Notes: a model not told the origin generated them from the sequence alone. Counted from the first letter of the stretch, positions 54,294-63,794 are shown. The stretch: DNA of 64,000 bases from Candidatus Methylomicrobium oryzae (GCF_016745425.1 NZ_JAERVK010000001.1:186001-250000), one strand, 5' to 3'. Numbers and translations are program-made.

Positions 54294-55307
54294 ATGATCA
54301 ATCAAAATGTTTGTTTCAAGCTTCCGCCCATTACGCGCAAGATCGACGGCACTCCTAAGCGGGTGGGGTTCGAATTGGAGTTTTCCGGCCTGAGTCTCGG
54401 CCAAACGGCCGATGCGCTTCAGGCAGCGCTGGGAGGTCGGCTGGAAAAGAAGAATAGAGTCGAGTGGACGGTTCATGTGGAGGCGCTGGGCGACTTCAAG
54501 ATTGAACTCGACTGGCATTACCTGAAATGCAAGGCGGAAGAAAATGCCGAAGAGGCCCAATACGGAAAGCAGCCGGATCTGTTTACTCAAACATGGGTCG
54601 ATCTGTTGGCGCAGGCTTCGGCGCTGCTGGTGCCTGTCGAAATTGCCTGTCCTCCGGTCGCAGTCACCGGTCTCGAAGTGCTGTTGCCGATGGTAGCGTC
54701 CTTGCGCAAAGCAGGGGCCATAGGCACCGAAGAATCGCTGTTAGCCGCTTACGGCGTGCATATCAATACGGAGATTTACAGTCTGAATTCCGCAACGCTG
54801 TTCCCTTACCTGAAAGCGTTTGCGCTGCTTCAGTGGTGGTTGGTGGATGCACATCAGGTCGATGTGAGCCGCAAAATCAGTCCTTACATCGATCTTTATC
54901 CGGAAGCGTACCTTAGAAAATTGCTGTCCCAGCCGCAACCTTCGATGGCCCAAATTACGGCCGATTATCTCGCGTATAATCCGACCCGCAACCGGGCACT
55001 GGATCTGTTGCCGATGCTGGCCTGCTGGAATAAGGAAGTCGTACAGAAGGTGGTCGACGATCCTAGAATCCAGGCCCGGCCAACATTCCATTACCGCTTG
55101 CCGAATTGCCGGATCGATCGGGAAGACTGGTCGTTAGCGGAAGCCTGGAATAAATGGTGGGTGGTCGAACAATTGGCGCACCGTCCGGCCGATCTTGAAA
55201 AACTCGGTTTGGACTTCCTGATCGCCGAGCGCCCCTTGATCGGCATCAGCCGTCGCGATTGGGTGGAGTACATGGACCAATGGCTGAGAGACAACGGGTT
55301 GGTGTAA
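54294..55307 (+). CDS. Amidoligase-family protein (Amidoligase_2, COOH-NH2 ligase fold)
   Basis: The protein has 337 residues of the glutamine-synthetase-like amidoligase family, predicted to form amide or peptide bonds using ATP. The opening strand RVGFELEFSGL carries the metal-binding Glu pair. VHINTEIYS matches the His-containing strand of the active site, and a third conserved strand reads HYRLPNCRI. Nothing suggests secretion. The next gene, a class I amidotransferase, overlaps by 28 bases, and a YqaA-like membrane protein follows with a four-base overlap. Computational surveys of this family (Iyer and colleagues) predicted such groupings in peptide or metabolite modification; the product is not known. 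Confidence 0.85.
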   Translation: MINQNVCFKLPPITRKIDGTPKRVGFELEFSGLSLGQTADALQAALGGRLEKKNRVEWTVHVEALGDFKIELDWHYLKCKAEENAEEAQYGKQPDLFTQTWVDLLAQASALLVPVEIACPPVAVTGLEVLLPMVASLRKAGAIGTEESLLAAYGVHINTEIYSLNSATLFPYLKAFALLQWWLVDAHQVDVSRKISPYIDLYPEAYLRKLLSQPQPSMAQITADYLAYNPTRNRALDLLPMLACWNKEVVQKVVDDPRIQARPTFHYRLPNCRIDREDWSLAEAWNKWWVVEQLAHRPADLEKLGLDFLIAERPLIGISRRDWVEYMDQWLRDNGLV

Positions 55308-55945
55308 CCGGAAACGACCGGCGCTGGGCGCCCGGCTGGTGGTGTACGGCATTGGCTTTGCGCATGGCCGGCGCCGTGCCCGAACGGATCAGCGTTCAGC
55401 ATGCGCCCAGCGGCGAACCTTTGGACGCGCTGATTATCGGCGGCGGCAACGATATCAGCCCGGAACATTACAACGGCGACATCAATGCCAAGGTCAGACA
55501 TGATCTGGCGCGCGACCTGCTGGAGATCGAATGGATTCATCAGGCGCTGAAGAAAAGAATTCCGCTGCTGGGCATCTGCCGCGGCGCCCAGTTGATCAAC
55601 GTGGTGCTTGGCGGCAATCTGTACCAGGACATTCGGCCGCTGCGCGTTCATACCCATAATCGGCCGGGGCTGTTGCCGACCAAGCAGGTCCGCCTGGAAG
55701 CGGATTCAAGATTGGCCGAAATCTGCGGCAAAACGACTTTTCGAGTCAACAGTTTGCATCATCAGGCGATCAAAAGCATCGGAGCCGGACTGAGAATCGT
55801 GGGGTGGGACCTTGACCGGATCGTCCAGGCGGTGGAAGCCTGCCCCAACGCCCGAATTCTCGGCGTTCAGTGGCATCCCGAGTATCTGCTGTATCTGCCG
55901 TCGCAATTCGCTATTTTCAAGTGGCTATTAGAGAATAAGGAATGA
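55280..55945 (+). CDS. Class I glutamine amidotransferase-like hydrolase (peptidase C26, PuuD-like)
   Basis: The protein has 221 residues. The nucleophile elbow is GICRGAQLINVVLGG (Cys near 97), and the His-Glu pair is in VQWHPEYLLYL. The sequence SLHHQAIKSIGAGLR is typical of gamma-glutamyl-GABA hydrolases. The frame is open earlier, but the ATG at 55280 is the first good start and lies inside the end of the amidoligase gene, indicating coupled translation. It would cleave gamma-glutamyl amides or feed ammonia to the ligase. Confidence 0.9.
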   Translation: MAERQRVGVTGNDRRWAPGWWCTALALRMAGAVPERISVQHAPSGEPLDALIIGGGNDISPEHYNGDINAKVRHDLARDLLEIEWIHQALKKRIPLLGICRGAQLINVVLGGNLYQDIRPLRVHTHNRPGLLPTKQVRLEADSRLAEICGKTTFRVNSLHHQAIKSIGAGLRIVGWDLDRIVQAVEACPNARILGVQWHPEYLLYLPSQFAIFKWLLENKE

Positions 55946-56373
55946 TAGCTTCTTATCTCTTATTATTCAGTTCCGCTTTTCTTGCCGCGACCTTTTTTCC
56001 GTTCTATTCGGAAGTGACGTTATTCGCGCTGTTGAGCGAAGGGGGAGATCCTTATGTGCTGGTCACCATTGCGGCGGTCGGCAATACATTGGGCGCGGTC
56101 GTTAACTGGTTCCTGGGGCTTTATCTGCTGGATTTCCAGGACCGGCGCTGGTTCTATTTCAGCAAGGCCCAGATCGAGAAAGCGCAGGCCTGGTATCAGC
56201 GGTACGGTTTCTGGTCGCTGCTTTTCGCCTGGATGCCGGTGGGCGGCGATGCGCTGACCCTGATCGCCGGCATCATGAAAGTCAGGCTGCCGCTGTTTCT
56301 GTTATTGGTCGGGCTAGGGAAAGCACTGCGCTATATCGTACTGGTCTATCTGACTGCCCGGTTGTGGCAGTGA
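55942..56373 (+). CDS. YqaA/DedA-like membrane protein
   Basis: The protein has 143 residues and four to five helices. SSAFLAATFFPFYSEVTLFALL opens it, NTLGAVVNWFLGLYL and the loop QAWYQRYGFWSLLFAWMPVGGD (as in the VTT/DedA fold) follow, then GKALRYIVLVYL. The family may transport lipids or small ions; no substrate is established. It overlaps the amidotransferase gene by ATGA, so the trio makes one coupled operon. Confidence 0.85.
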   Translation: MIASYLLLFSSAFLAATFFPFYSEVTLFALLSEGGDPYVLVTIAAVGNTLGAVVNWFLGLYLLDFQDRRWFYFSKAQIEKAQAWYQRYGFWSLLFAWMPVGGDALTLIAGIMKVRLPLFLLLVGLGKALRYIVLVYLTARLWQ

Positions 56374-56394
56374 CTCGGCCTGAAGTCTTAACCG

Positions 56395-56934
56395 CTAACA
56401 AAGAACGACCAGCAATATCAAACCCGGAATGATCCCCAGGATCAGGCCGATCACGATCGCGATTACCTCGCCGGTCGAGTAATTGCATCCCACCTTGCCG
56501 ACGTTCACGTCGGCCACACTGTCGTCGTCCAGGCCGGCGAGCACCATGCCCGAAAATTCATCGGCGACCTGTGCCGGGGTGGAGGCCGTCAGAATGCGTG
56601 ATCGGAATTCGCGCAGTCGGCCTTCGGCGTCCCGCAGATCGTTGCTGAACGGCATCAGAGCGCGGGTGTTCCGGAGCGCGTCAAGGGCCCCGTCCGCCGG
56701 CGCGAGCGCCAGCGTACGGGCCTGATTCAGCGTATCGGCGGCGGCGATGCGGTCCTTCAATGCTGACAGCGCCGGATAAGACGCCGGTCCGGTAGTGCAG
56801 GCGGATGCGATCAAGTCCCCAGGCTCGACGGATGGCGAAAAAGCCGCTGCGGCTGTTTGCGGCAGAAATACGTAAACGATCCATATCAGTTCCAGCAGAA
56901 TCAGAGCGGACGAAATTTTGGTATGTTTAAACAT
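56395..56934 (-). CDS. Hypothetical protein with N- and C-terminal membrane helices
   Basis: The protein has 179 residues. An N-terminal hydrophobic segment (about 8-32, probably a signal peptide or anchor) precedes an Ala-rich helical domain (about 38-150, two Cys) and a C-terminal helix (GEVIAIVIGLILGIIPGLIL). The pattern suggests a periplasmic helical domain held at the membrane. I do not recognise the family. It converges with the YqaA gene, 21 bases apart. Confidence 0.72.
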   Translation of the reverse strand: MFKHTKISSALILLELIWIVYVFLPQTAAAAFSPSVEPGDLIASACTTGPASYPALSALKDRIAAADTLNQARTLALAPADGALDALRNTRALMPFSNDLRDAEGRLREFRSRILTASTPAQVADEFSGMVLAGLDDDSVADVNVGKVGCNYSTGEVIAIVIGLILGIIPGLILLVVLC

Positions 56935-57097
56935 GACACTTCGCCTCGATGGTAGAGGTAAACAGCGTTTTCGACCGTTTTAGGGGAACGGGCGCTGTAA
57001 TCACCCAGATTGAAGAAGCCAAATCCGAACAGTGTTCGGTCACTGTAACCGCTTCAGGCAAATACGCAATCCGTATGAATACCTAACCCGAGCCGCG

Positions 57098-57832
57098 CTA
57101 CAAGTGCCATAATCCGAGCGCGCTGACCGCGATCAGGCCGCCGCCGATCCACCGCTTGAAAAGCCTGTCGTTGCGCATGATCGCGTCATGTGCTTTGAGG
57201 CCCAGCAGATGCCCGATAGCTGCTATCGGCAGCAGCGTCAGCGCTTCGGTCAAATGCAGATCCACGGACAGGGCCACAAACGTAGTCATCTTGATGCTGA
57301 CCAGAATAAACCATAAGACGAACAACGTGTCGCGCAATTGGTGTTTGCCGACGTTATTCATGAAAACGGCCACCATTAACGGCGCCCCGGATAGGGATAT
57401 CCCTGCAACATAGCCTCCCAAAACGAGCAGCCCTCTGTCCGCCCAGCGATGGCGGCTTTCGATGCCCCGGTTGAAGAGCCAGATGAAGCCGTAAAACAAG
57501 GTAATCGAATAAATGAAACCGTTCAGCCATAAGACCGGCAGTTTGACCAGTCCGAAGACGCCGGCGATGGCGGGCGGAATGATGTAAAGCGAAGAGCACA
57601 GCAGATAGCGCCAGTCGACATTATGCAGCCGGTTCAGCAGCGTCAGGCCGGAAAAAAACAGCAGATGCACTCCGATGATCGGCAACCAGAACAGCGGCGT
57701 ATCGCGGATGAACAACATCAGCGGCAAGCCCAGGGCGGCGCCGCCGAAACCCAGCCCGGTCCGGACAAAGCCGGTCCAGACGAAAACCAGCGCAATGCAC
57801 AAAATCTGGTAAAGAGAAAAATCGGTCAACAT
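57098..57832 (-). CDS. TauE/SafE-family membrane transporter
   Basis: The protein has 244 residues with about seven or eight helices. The start RTGLGFGGAALGLPLMLF and the mirrored YVAGISLSGAPLMVAVFM are the two repeats of the sulfite/sulfoacetate exporter family. Substrate is uncertain (sulfite, sulfoacetate or other anions). It is single on its strand, with a REP-like element just upstream of its start. Confidence 0.88.
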   Translation of the reverse strand: MLTDFSLYQILCIALVFVWTGFVRTGLGFGGAALGLPLMLFIRDTPLFWLPIIGVHLLFFSGLTLLNRLHNVDWRYLLCSSLYIIPPAIAGVFGLVKLPVLWLNGFIYSITLFYGFIWLFNRGIESRHRWADRGLLVLGGYVAGISLSGAPLMVAVFMNNVGKHQLRDTLFVLWFILVSIKMTTFVALSVDLHLTEALTLLPIAAIGHLLGLKAHDAIMRNDRLFKRWIGGGLIAVSALGLWHL

Positions 57833-57865
57833 ATTTTTATTGAGTCATCGTTTGAGGTATTGACT

Positions 57866-57945
57866 GTAGGGCGCAATAGGCGAAGCCGTATTGCGCCGCA
57901 TGGAGGCCTACATTCGGCGGAATACGTTGTGCTATTCCGCCCTAC
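57866..57945. repeat. Double-hairpin REPIN-like element
   Basis: Two hairpins, GGCGCAATA/TATTGCGCC (57870-57897) and GGCGGAATA/TATTCCGCC (57916-57942), are arranged so that the whole element starts GTAGGGCG and ends CGCCCTAC. Two inverted REPs with GTAG at the outer ends is the REPIN layout. Confidence 0.75.
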
Positions 57946-58016
57946 GCGAGCTGTTTTCGCCGGATGAAGATTAAGGCAGCAGAGGACTGCCCATCTGGGC
58001 GGGGAGGCGGATTTTC

Positions 58017-58328
58017 TTAAAATGGAAGCTTGCCGGTCAACATGTCCCACCACATTCGCCAGTCGCACAGGAAGCTGAGCCAGGGATATCTGAAGGTGGC
58101 AGGCCTGTTATGCTCGAAGAAGAAATGCCCGCTCCAGGCCAGAGCGTAGCCTTGCACCAGCGCGACCGCAACCAGCCACCCTGCCGGCACCGCGAAAGCG
58201 GCGACCAGCAGCGCCAAGGCTATCGAGGTGCCGGCAAAATGCAGCCGGCGCGAGACGCGGTTGGCGTGCTCGCTGAGGTAAAACGGATAAAACTCTTTGA
58301 GCGTGCGGTAATGCGGGGGCTCATTCAC
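58017..58328 (-). CDS. DUF962/Mpo1-like membrane protein
   Basis: The protein has 103 residues. The start TLKEFYPFYLSEHANRVSRRLHFAGT contains the His-rich motif (H-x-N...R-x-x-H) and GYALAWSGHFFFEHNRPATF the second; yeast Mpo1 of this family is an iron-dependent dioxygenase acting on 2-hydroxy fatty acids. Two membrane helices lie between. It ends MLTGKLPF. Bacterial substrates are unknown. Confidence 0.85.
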   Translation of the reverse strand: MNEPPHYRTLKEFYPFYLSEHANRVSRRLHFAGTSIALALLVAAFAVPAGWLVAVALVQGYALAWSGHFFFEHNRPATFRYPWLSFLCDWRMWWDMLTGKLPF

Positions 58329-58391
58329 GGCAATAGCCTCGGTTGAGTGCGAGTTCCTTTTTTAGATCATCGATTTGCCGGGACGTGCGGT

Positions 58392-58790
58392 TTACGGCAG
58401 CCGCTCCGGCTCCTGATTGATCATGTGCGTGGCAAGGTGCTGCAACGCTTCCTGCATATTGGTTCTCAGTTGCGGATCCAGGGTCATTTCCGCCAGGGCT
58501 TTATTCATGCACAGCATCCACTGGTCGCGCTCCGCTTCGCCGATCGCGAACGGGAAATGGCGGGCGCGCAGCATCGGATGGCCGAATTCTTCGATGTACA
58601 AATTGGGGCCTCCCAGCCAGCCGGACATGAATTTGAACAGCTTGTCCTTGGCGGAGGCCAGGTTGGGCTGATGCATCGCGCGAATGCCTTGCGCTTCGGG
58701 CAGGATGTCCATATAGAAGTAAAACCGGTCGACCAAACTGCGGATGGCCTGTTCGCCTCCGATGGCCGCGTAAGGCGTGAGGGTTGTCAT
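58392..58790 (-). CDS. Group II truncated haemoglobin
   Basis: The protein has 132 residues of two-on-two globin fold. The B-helix aromatic pair is in RFYFYMD, the proximal His is in RARHFPFAI, and the Trp of helix G is in RDQWMLCMNKAL, the mark of group II. The GGPNLYIEEFG loop is typical. These proteins bind oxygen or nitric oxide, or detoxify reactive species. I start at MTTLTPYAAIGG; the longer open frame upstream has no globin sequence. Confidence 0.93.
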   Translation of the reverse strand: MTTLTPYAAIGGEQAIRSLVDRFYFYMDILPEAQGIRAMHQPNLASAKDKLFKFMSGWLGGPNLYIEEFGHPMLRARHFPFAIGEAERDQWMLCMNKALAEMTLDPQLRTNMQEALQHLATHMINQEPERLP

Positions 58791-59164
58791 GACGGATTGT
58801 GCTCTTTGAGATACGGGGGTTGTATGGTTTATGCCTGGGCCGTATAGCCCGCTTCTGCGGGCAGTCAGGGGCAGTGATTCTCCACCGGATGCGTAACGCG
58901 CGACAAGCGCAGCCCGGATCGGAGGGGTTTCAAGACAGCGAATGAATGCCGGCTGCAAAACTGCGAGAATTTTATCAGTATTTTGCTTTCTCGGCTGCCG
59001 CCTGGAAAATAATGGCTGAAAAATTTCATGAGCCGCGCCAAAGATTCGCTATCATTTTCAAAATGAAATGGGCTCCGAAGCCGCCTTCCGGCCTTCGTCG
59101 AGCCGAATTTTTGCCGGGTTGAACCGGCACCTGCCTATTATCAAACGACTTTGGAGAAAACCGG

Positions 59165-60523
59165 ATGACAGCGCAGCGGCTTGTAAGGCAATTCTGTACC
59201 GCCCGCGACACGGCCGACCGGCTTGCGGAACGGGCGCCGATCGAATTCGTGCCGGCCTCGGAGCCCAAAGGGCCTGCCGTTTTCATCGACACCCAGGTCA
59301 AATATCAGGAATTTCTGGGATTCGGCGGCGCCTTCACCGAAGCGGCCGCGGCGACGCTGGACAGGATGCCCGCCTCGTTGCGCCAGGAAATACTGGCGGC
59401 TTATTTTTCACCGAAGCAAGGCCACGGTTATACTCTATGCAGAACCCATATCAACAGCTGCGATTTCTCGCTCGGCAACTATGCCTATACGGAGGTCGAG
59501 GGCGACGTCGGATTGAAACACTTCAGCGTCGACCGGGACAGGCGAACCTTAATACCGATGATATGCGATGCGATCGAATTGTCCGGCGGAAAGCTCAGGC
59601 TGTTCGCTTCGCCGTGGAGCCCGCCGGCCTGGATGAAGACGAACCGGCAGATGAACGGCGGCGGCCGGCTGAAACCCGAGTACCGTCAGGCCTGGGCCGA
59701 TTATTACATCCGCTACATTCGGGAATACGGGAAAGCAAGCATCCCGATCTGGGGCTTGACCGTGCAAAACGAGCCGGAGGCCTTGCAAACCTGGGATTCG
59801 TGCCTCTATACCGGCGAGGAAGAGCGCGATTTCGTCAGGGATTACCTCGGTCCGGCCCTGCATCGCGCCGGGCTCGGCGATGTCAAACTGATCATTTGGG
59901 ACCACAACCGCGACCGGATGTATGAACGGGCCAAAATCGTCCTGGACGATCCGGACGCCGCGCGCTACGTCTGGGGGATCGGTTTCCATTGGTATTGCGG
60001 CGATCATTTCGACAATGTCCAATTGACGCACGATGCCTACCCCGACAAACACCTGATTTTTACCGAGGGCTGCCAGGAAGGCGGGCCGCATCTCGGCGCC
60101 TGGGAGCCCGGCGAGCGTTACGCCCGCTCGATCATTCAGGACCTTAACCGTTGGACGGTGGCCTGGGTGGACTGGAATCTGGCTCTGGACGAGAACGGCG
60201 GGCCCAATCACGTGAACAATTTCTGCAGCGCGCCGATCATTGCCGACACGCAAGCCGGGGAGGTTCGCTATCAAAGTTCCTATTATTACATCGGGCATTT
60301 CTCGCGCTTCATCCGTCCCGGCGCCCGCCGGGTCGTTTGCGCAAGTACTTCGGATGCGCTCGAATCGACCGCGTTTTTGAACGCCGACGGCACGGTGGCC
60401 GCCGTCGTATTGAACCGCTCCGGCGAGACGATCGACTTTGATCTGAAGATTCCGGGATTACAGGCCAAGACTGCCATTCCCGCTCGCGGGATCAAAACTT
60501 ATCTTTTCGAGGATCGGCAATGA
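59165..60523 (+). CDS. Glycoside hydrolase family 30 (glucosylceramidase/beta-glucanase type)
   Basis: The protein has 452 residues with a beta/alpha barrel and a C-terminal beta domain. The acid/base Glu is E203 in QNEPEALQTW and the nucleophile is E301 in FTEGCQEGG. FLGFGGAFTEAAA, RTHINSCDFSLGNY and SPWSPPAWMK are GH30 blocks. There is no signal peptide, so the enzyme is intracellular. It has a GGAGAAAA ribosome site and lies 82 bases before a GH94-like phosphorylase. Beta-1,6- or beta-1,3-linked glucosides are the likely substrates. Confidence 0.92.
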   Translation: MTAQRLVRQFCTARDTADRLAERAPIEFVPASEPKGPAVFIDTQVKYQEFLGFGGAFTEAAAATLDRMPASLRQEILAAYFSPKQGHGYTLCRTHINSCDFSLGNYAYTEVEGDVGLKHFSVDRDRRTLIPMICDAIELSGGKLRLFASPWSPPAWMKTNRQMNGGGRLKPEYRQAWADYYIRYIREYGKASIPIWGLTVQNEPEALQTWDSCLYTGEEERDFVRDYLGPALHRAGLGDVKLIIWDHNRDRMYERAKIVLDDPDAARYVWGIGFHWYCGDHFDNVQLTHDAYPDKHLIFTEGCQEGGPHLGAWEPGERYARSIIQDLNRWTVAWVDWNLALDENGGPNHVNNFCSAPIIADTQAGEVRYQSSYYYIGHFSRFIRPGARRVVCASTSDALESTAFLNADGTVAAVVLNRSGETIDFDLKIPGLQAKTAIPARGIKTYLFEDRQ

Positions 60524-60605
60524 ACTCGCCGGAACGCTTTGCCGGAATTCCCGCCTTGAATGATTTCGCCGGTTGCGCCGGATCGGACTTTTTTAAAACT
60601 GCCAT

Positions 60606-63600
60606 ATGAACCGAACCTATGCTTTCAAGGACAATTACCGCTGCTTCGCGATCGAGCGGTACAACGAACTGCCTCCTTTCGCCGGTTTTTTGCCGGGGAT
60701 TGCCGGTATCCGGGGGCGTCCCGCCTGGGCTTTTTACGTCAATCGCGGCCAAGCCGTCGCGAGTTTCGGCGTACGCAACAAGGACGGGGCTTTTTTGGAG
60801 TTTTATCCGGCCGACAAGGCGTATCAACTTACCCCGTCCCGCGGCTTCCGGACGTTTCTGAAGATTGCCGATCGTGATCGAATGATCGCCCACGAGCCTT
60901 TCCAGCGCGGTGCAGGGCCGGATGTCATTCAGCGCCTCTACGTGACAGCCCACGAAGTCGGGGTCGAAGAGATCAATCCCGGCGTGGGGATCCGTATCCG
61001 GGCCGATATGTTCACCGTGCCGGAAGCGTCCGTCGCGGGCCTGGTCAGACGGGTCGAGATCGTGAACCTTTCCGCGCAGTCCCGCACCCTTGAGATCGTC
61101 GACGGTTTGCCGCAAGTCCTGCCTTACGGACTCAATCAATGGGGCGTCAAATTCATGAGCCGAACCTCGGAAGCCTTCATGCGGGTCGAAGGGGTAGAGC
61201 AAAACCGGCCTTTTTATCGCCTGAAAGTCTGGCCGTCCGACACCCCGGAGGTCGAACCGGTGATACCGGGCAATTTTTTCGTGGGTTTTTTGAACGGCGA
61301 GCGTAACCGTGCGGTGGTGGATGCCGAGCAGGTTTTCGGCCTGGCGGGCGATTTATCCAGGCCGGAACGATTTTTCTCCGAAGATCGGCCGGATTTTTCC
61401 GCCCAGGTCACGGCCAACCGGACGCCCTCGGCTTTCCAGGCAATGACCCTCGAACTCCGGCCGGGGGAGGGCCGGGTATTTTACGGCCTGTACGGCCATG
61501 CGCCTTCGCTGCCGGAGTTGGACCAATTTCTGGCCGGGATCGATGCGGAGCGCTTTTTCGAGGCGAAACGGGCGGTCAACCGCCGCTTGCTGGAAGAAAT
61601 CACTCAACCTGCCTTTACCGCAACCGCTAATCCGCTTTTCGATGCGCACGTCCGTCAGTGCTATCTGGACAACGGTTTGCGCGGCGGTTTTCCGATGGCC
61701 GTGCCGGGAGGCGCGCGCCTGTATCTGTTCGGACGCAAGCATGGCGATTTAGAGCGGGATTACAACGACTTTCTGCTCCGGGATACGCCGTTTTCGGAAG
61801 GCAACGGCGATTTTCGCGATGTGCTGCAAAACCGCCGCCTGGACCTTTTCTTCGATCCGGCCCTGGATGCCAAAAACATCCGCTACTTCTTCAGCCTGAT
61901 CCAGCCGGACGGCTACAATCCCTGTTCGCTCAGGAATTCGCGTTTCGCTGTCGAGTCGCCGCAGGCCTTTGCGTCTTATTTCTCCCGCTTTCCGGCGCTG
62001 GAAAAGTTGCTTGACCGCGAGTTCAAATATGCGGAGCTCTGGACAGCGCTCGAACCAGCCGCGGGCGAGCGGCCGGCGATTTTGCAGGCCATTCTGGCGC
62101 AGGCGCAGGAAGTCGAGGATGCCGAATTCGACCGGGGCTATTGGAGCGACCACTGGACCTATCTGGCGGACTTGCTGATCGGCTATCAGGCCGTTTATCC
62201 GGACCGCCTGCAGGGCCTGTTTCTGGAAAAGACTTACACCTTTTTCGATCCGACCCATGCGGTCCTGCCGCGCGCCGAAAAATACGTAGTGACCGCCCGA
62301 GGCGTGCGCCAATTCGGCGCGGTGCAGGCGCGTCCGGACAAGATCGCCTTGATCGGGTCGCGAACCCGGCGACGCTATCAGGTCCGCTCTCAACGGGGGC
62401 AAGGCGAAATCGTCTATACCACGCTGCTCGGTAAAATCCTGACGCTCGTGGTGAATAAACTGGCCTCCCTGGATCCGTACGGCGTAGGAATCGAAATGGA
62501 GGCCGACCGGCCGGGCTGGTGCGACGCGTTGAACGGCCTGCCCGGACTGTTCGGCTCGTCCGTGAACGAGACGATCGAGCTCAAGCGCCTGATCGACTTC
62601 ACTGTGCAAGCGCTGACCGATCTGCAAGGCGAATTTTCGCTGCCGGCGGAACTGGCCGATTTCATGGCCGGCCTGGAAGCGCTGCTGCCGCGTCCGAACC
62701 TGACCGCCGAGGCCTTCTGGCGGGACGGCGGGGCTTTGAAGGAAGCCTATCGGGACAAGGTGTTCATGGGCTTCGAGGGTACCGAACAATCGTGTTCGGT
62801 TGCCGGCCTGTGGGCTTTTTTGAAGACGGTTTCGGCTCATCTGGACGCGGCGATCGCCAAAGCGCGCAACCCGGAAGGGATCATCACCTATTTTGCCTAT
62901 GAAGCGGCGCAGTATCGGGAAGTCGGGCCGGGCCGGGCGGAAGTGATACGCTTCCGTCAAAAACCGCTGCCGCTGTTTCTGGAGGGTTTCGTGCATGCGC
63001 TGCGCATCGCGAAACCGCAAGAGGCCCGCGCCTTGTACGAGGCGGTGAGTCATTCCGAACTGTTCGATAACAAGCTGGGCATGTACCGGCTGAACGCCCC
63101 GCTTGGGGAGAACGCCCTGGACCTGGGCCGGATCGGCATTTTCAACTACGGCTGGCTGGAGAACGGTTCGATCTTTCTGCACATGCATTACAAATTCGTG
63201 CTGGAAATGGTTCGGGCCGGGCTGGTCGAGGAATTCTACAGCCGGATCGACAAATTGCTGGTGGCGTTTCACGATCCCGTCGAATACGGGCGCAACCCGG
63301 CCGAAAGCTCCAGCTTCCTGGTCAGCAGCGGTTTCTCCGTCGATCCGCGCCAGCACGGGCGCGGCTGCGTCGCGCGCTTGTCGGGATCGACGGTCGAGCT
63401 ATTGCACCTGTGGCTTCACCTTTTCCTCGGGTCGGCGCCTTTCGTCGTCGAGCAGGGGGCGTTGCGGTTCCGTCCCGCGCCGCTCCTGTCGAAGTCATTT
63501 TTCACCGCCGAGGCGCAATGCGTTCGCCCTTTCGGCGCGGAAGAGAAATTGCCGGCCGGCAGTGCGGCCTGCGCCTTGTTCGGATCGACCTTGCTGGTCT

Positions 63601-63776
63601 ATCGCAATCCCAAGCGGCAGGATACTTTCGGTCCTGCTGCGGCGATGCCGTGCCGTTACCGATTGTACGGACGGGACGGCAGCACGCAAGTGGTGGAAGG
63701 CGGAGAACTGGAAGGCCAGGCGGCGGCGTCGCTACGGCAGGGGGTATTCCGGCGCGTCGAGATCGAGCTGGAATGA
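60606..63776 (+). CDS. GH94-related glycoside phosphorylase (cellobiose phosphorylase-like)
   Basis: The protein has 1056 residues, cytoplasmic. An N-terminal beta-sandwich (about 1-300, with AFYVNRGQAVASFGVR) leads to an (alpha/alpha)6 barrel (about 340-950) and a C-terminal beta region. YWSDHWTYLADLLIGY and PGWCDALNGLPGLFGSS correspond to conserved blocks of COG3459 proteins; D640 sits where GH94 has its catalytic Asp (GDWND). It would split a beta-linked oligoglucoside with phosphate. GH149 and GH161 are related families with a similar size; I cannot choose among them. Confidence 0.82.
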   Translation: MNRTYAFKDNYRCFAIERYNELPPFAGFLPGIAGIRGRPAWAFYVNRGQAVASFGVRNKDGAFLEFYPADKAYQLTPSRGFRTFLKIADRDRMIAHEPFQRGAGPDVIQRLYVTAHEVGVEEINPGVGIRIRADMFTVPEASVAGLVRRVEIVNLSAQSRTLEIVDGLPQVLPYGLNQWGVKFMSRTSEAFMRVEGVEQNRPFYRLKVWPSDTPEVEPVIPGNFFVGFLNGERNRAVVDAEQVFGLAGDLSRPERFFSEDRPDFSAQVTANRTPSAFQAMTLELRPGEGRVFYGLYGHAPSLPELDQFLAGIDAERFFEAKRAVNRRLLEEITQPAFTATANPLFDAHVRQCYLDNGLRGGFPMAVPGGARLYLFGRKHGDLERDYNDFLLRDTPFSEGNGDFRDVLQNRRLDLFFDPALDAKNIRYFFSLIQPDGYNPCSLRNSRFAVESPQAFASYFSRFPALEKLLDREFKYAELWTALEPAAGERPAILQAILAQAQEVEDAEFDRGYWSDHWTYLADLLIGYQAVYPDRLQGLFLEKTYTFFDPTHAVLPRAEKYVVTARGVRQFGAVQARPDKIALIGSRTRRRYQVRSQRGQGEIVYTTLLGKILTLVVNKLASLDPYGVGIEMEADRPGWCDALNGLPGLFGSSVNETIELKRLIDFTVQALTDLQGEFSLPAELADFMAGLEALLPRPNLTAEAFWRDGGALKEAYRDKVFMGFEGTEQSCSVAGLWAFLKTVSAHLDAAIAKARNPEGIITYFAYEAAQYREVGPGRAEVIRFRQKPLPLFLEGFVHALRIAKPQEARALYEAVSHSELFDNKLGMYRLNAPLGENALDLGRIGIFNYGWLENGSIFLHMHYKFVLEMVRAGLVEEFYSRIDKLLVAFHDPVEYGRNPAESSSFLVSSGFSVDPRQHGRGCVARLSGSTVELLHLWLHLFLGSAPFVVEQGALRFRPAPLLSKSFFTAEAQCVRPFGAEEKLPAGSAACALFGSTLLVYRNPKRQDTFGPAAAMPCRYRLYGRDGSTQVVEGGELEGQAAASLRQGVFRRVEIELE

Positions 63777-63794
63777 CCGGCCGGCAGCCGGCTT

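Noticed and set aside
61749-63356. Minus-strand frame of 535 codons inside the phosphorylase gene
   Set aside because: Antisense shadow with no domain; the plus-strand protein is continuous and conserved.
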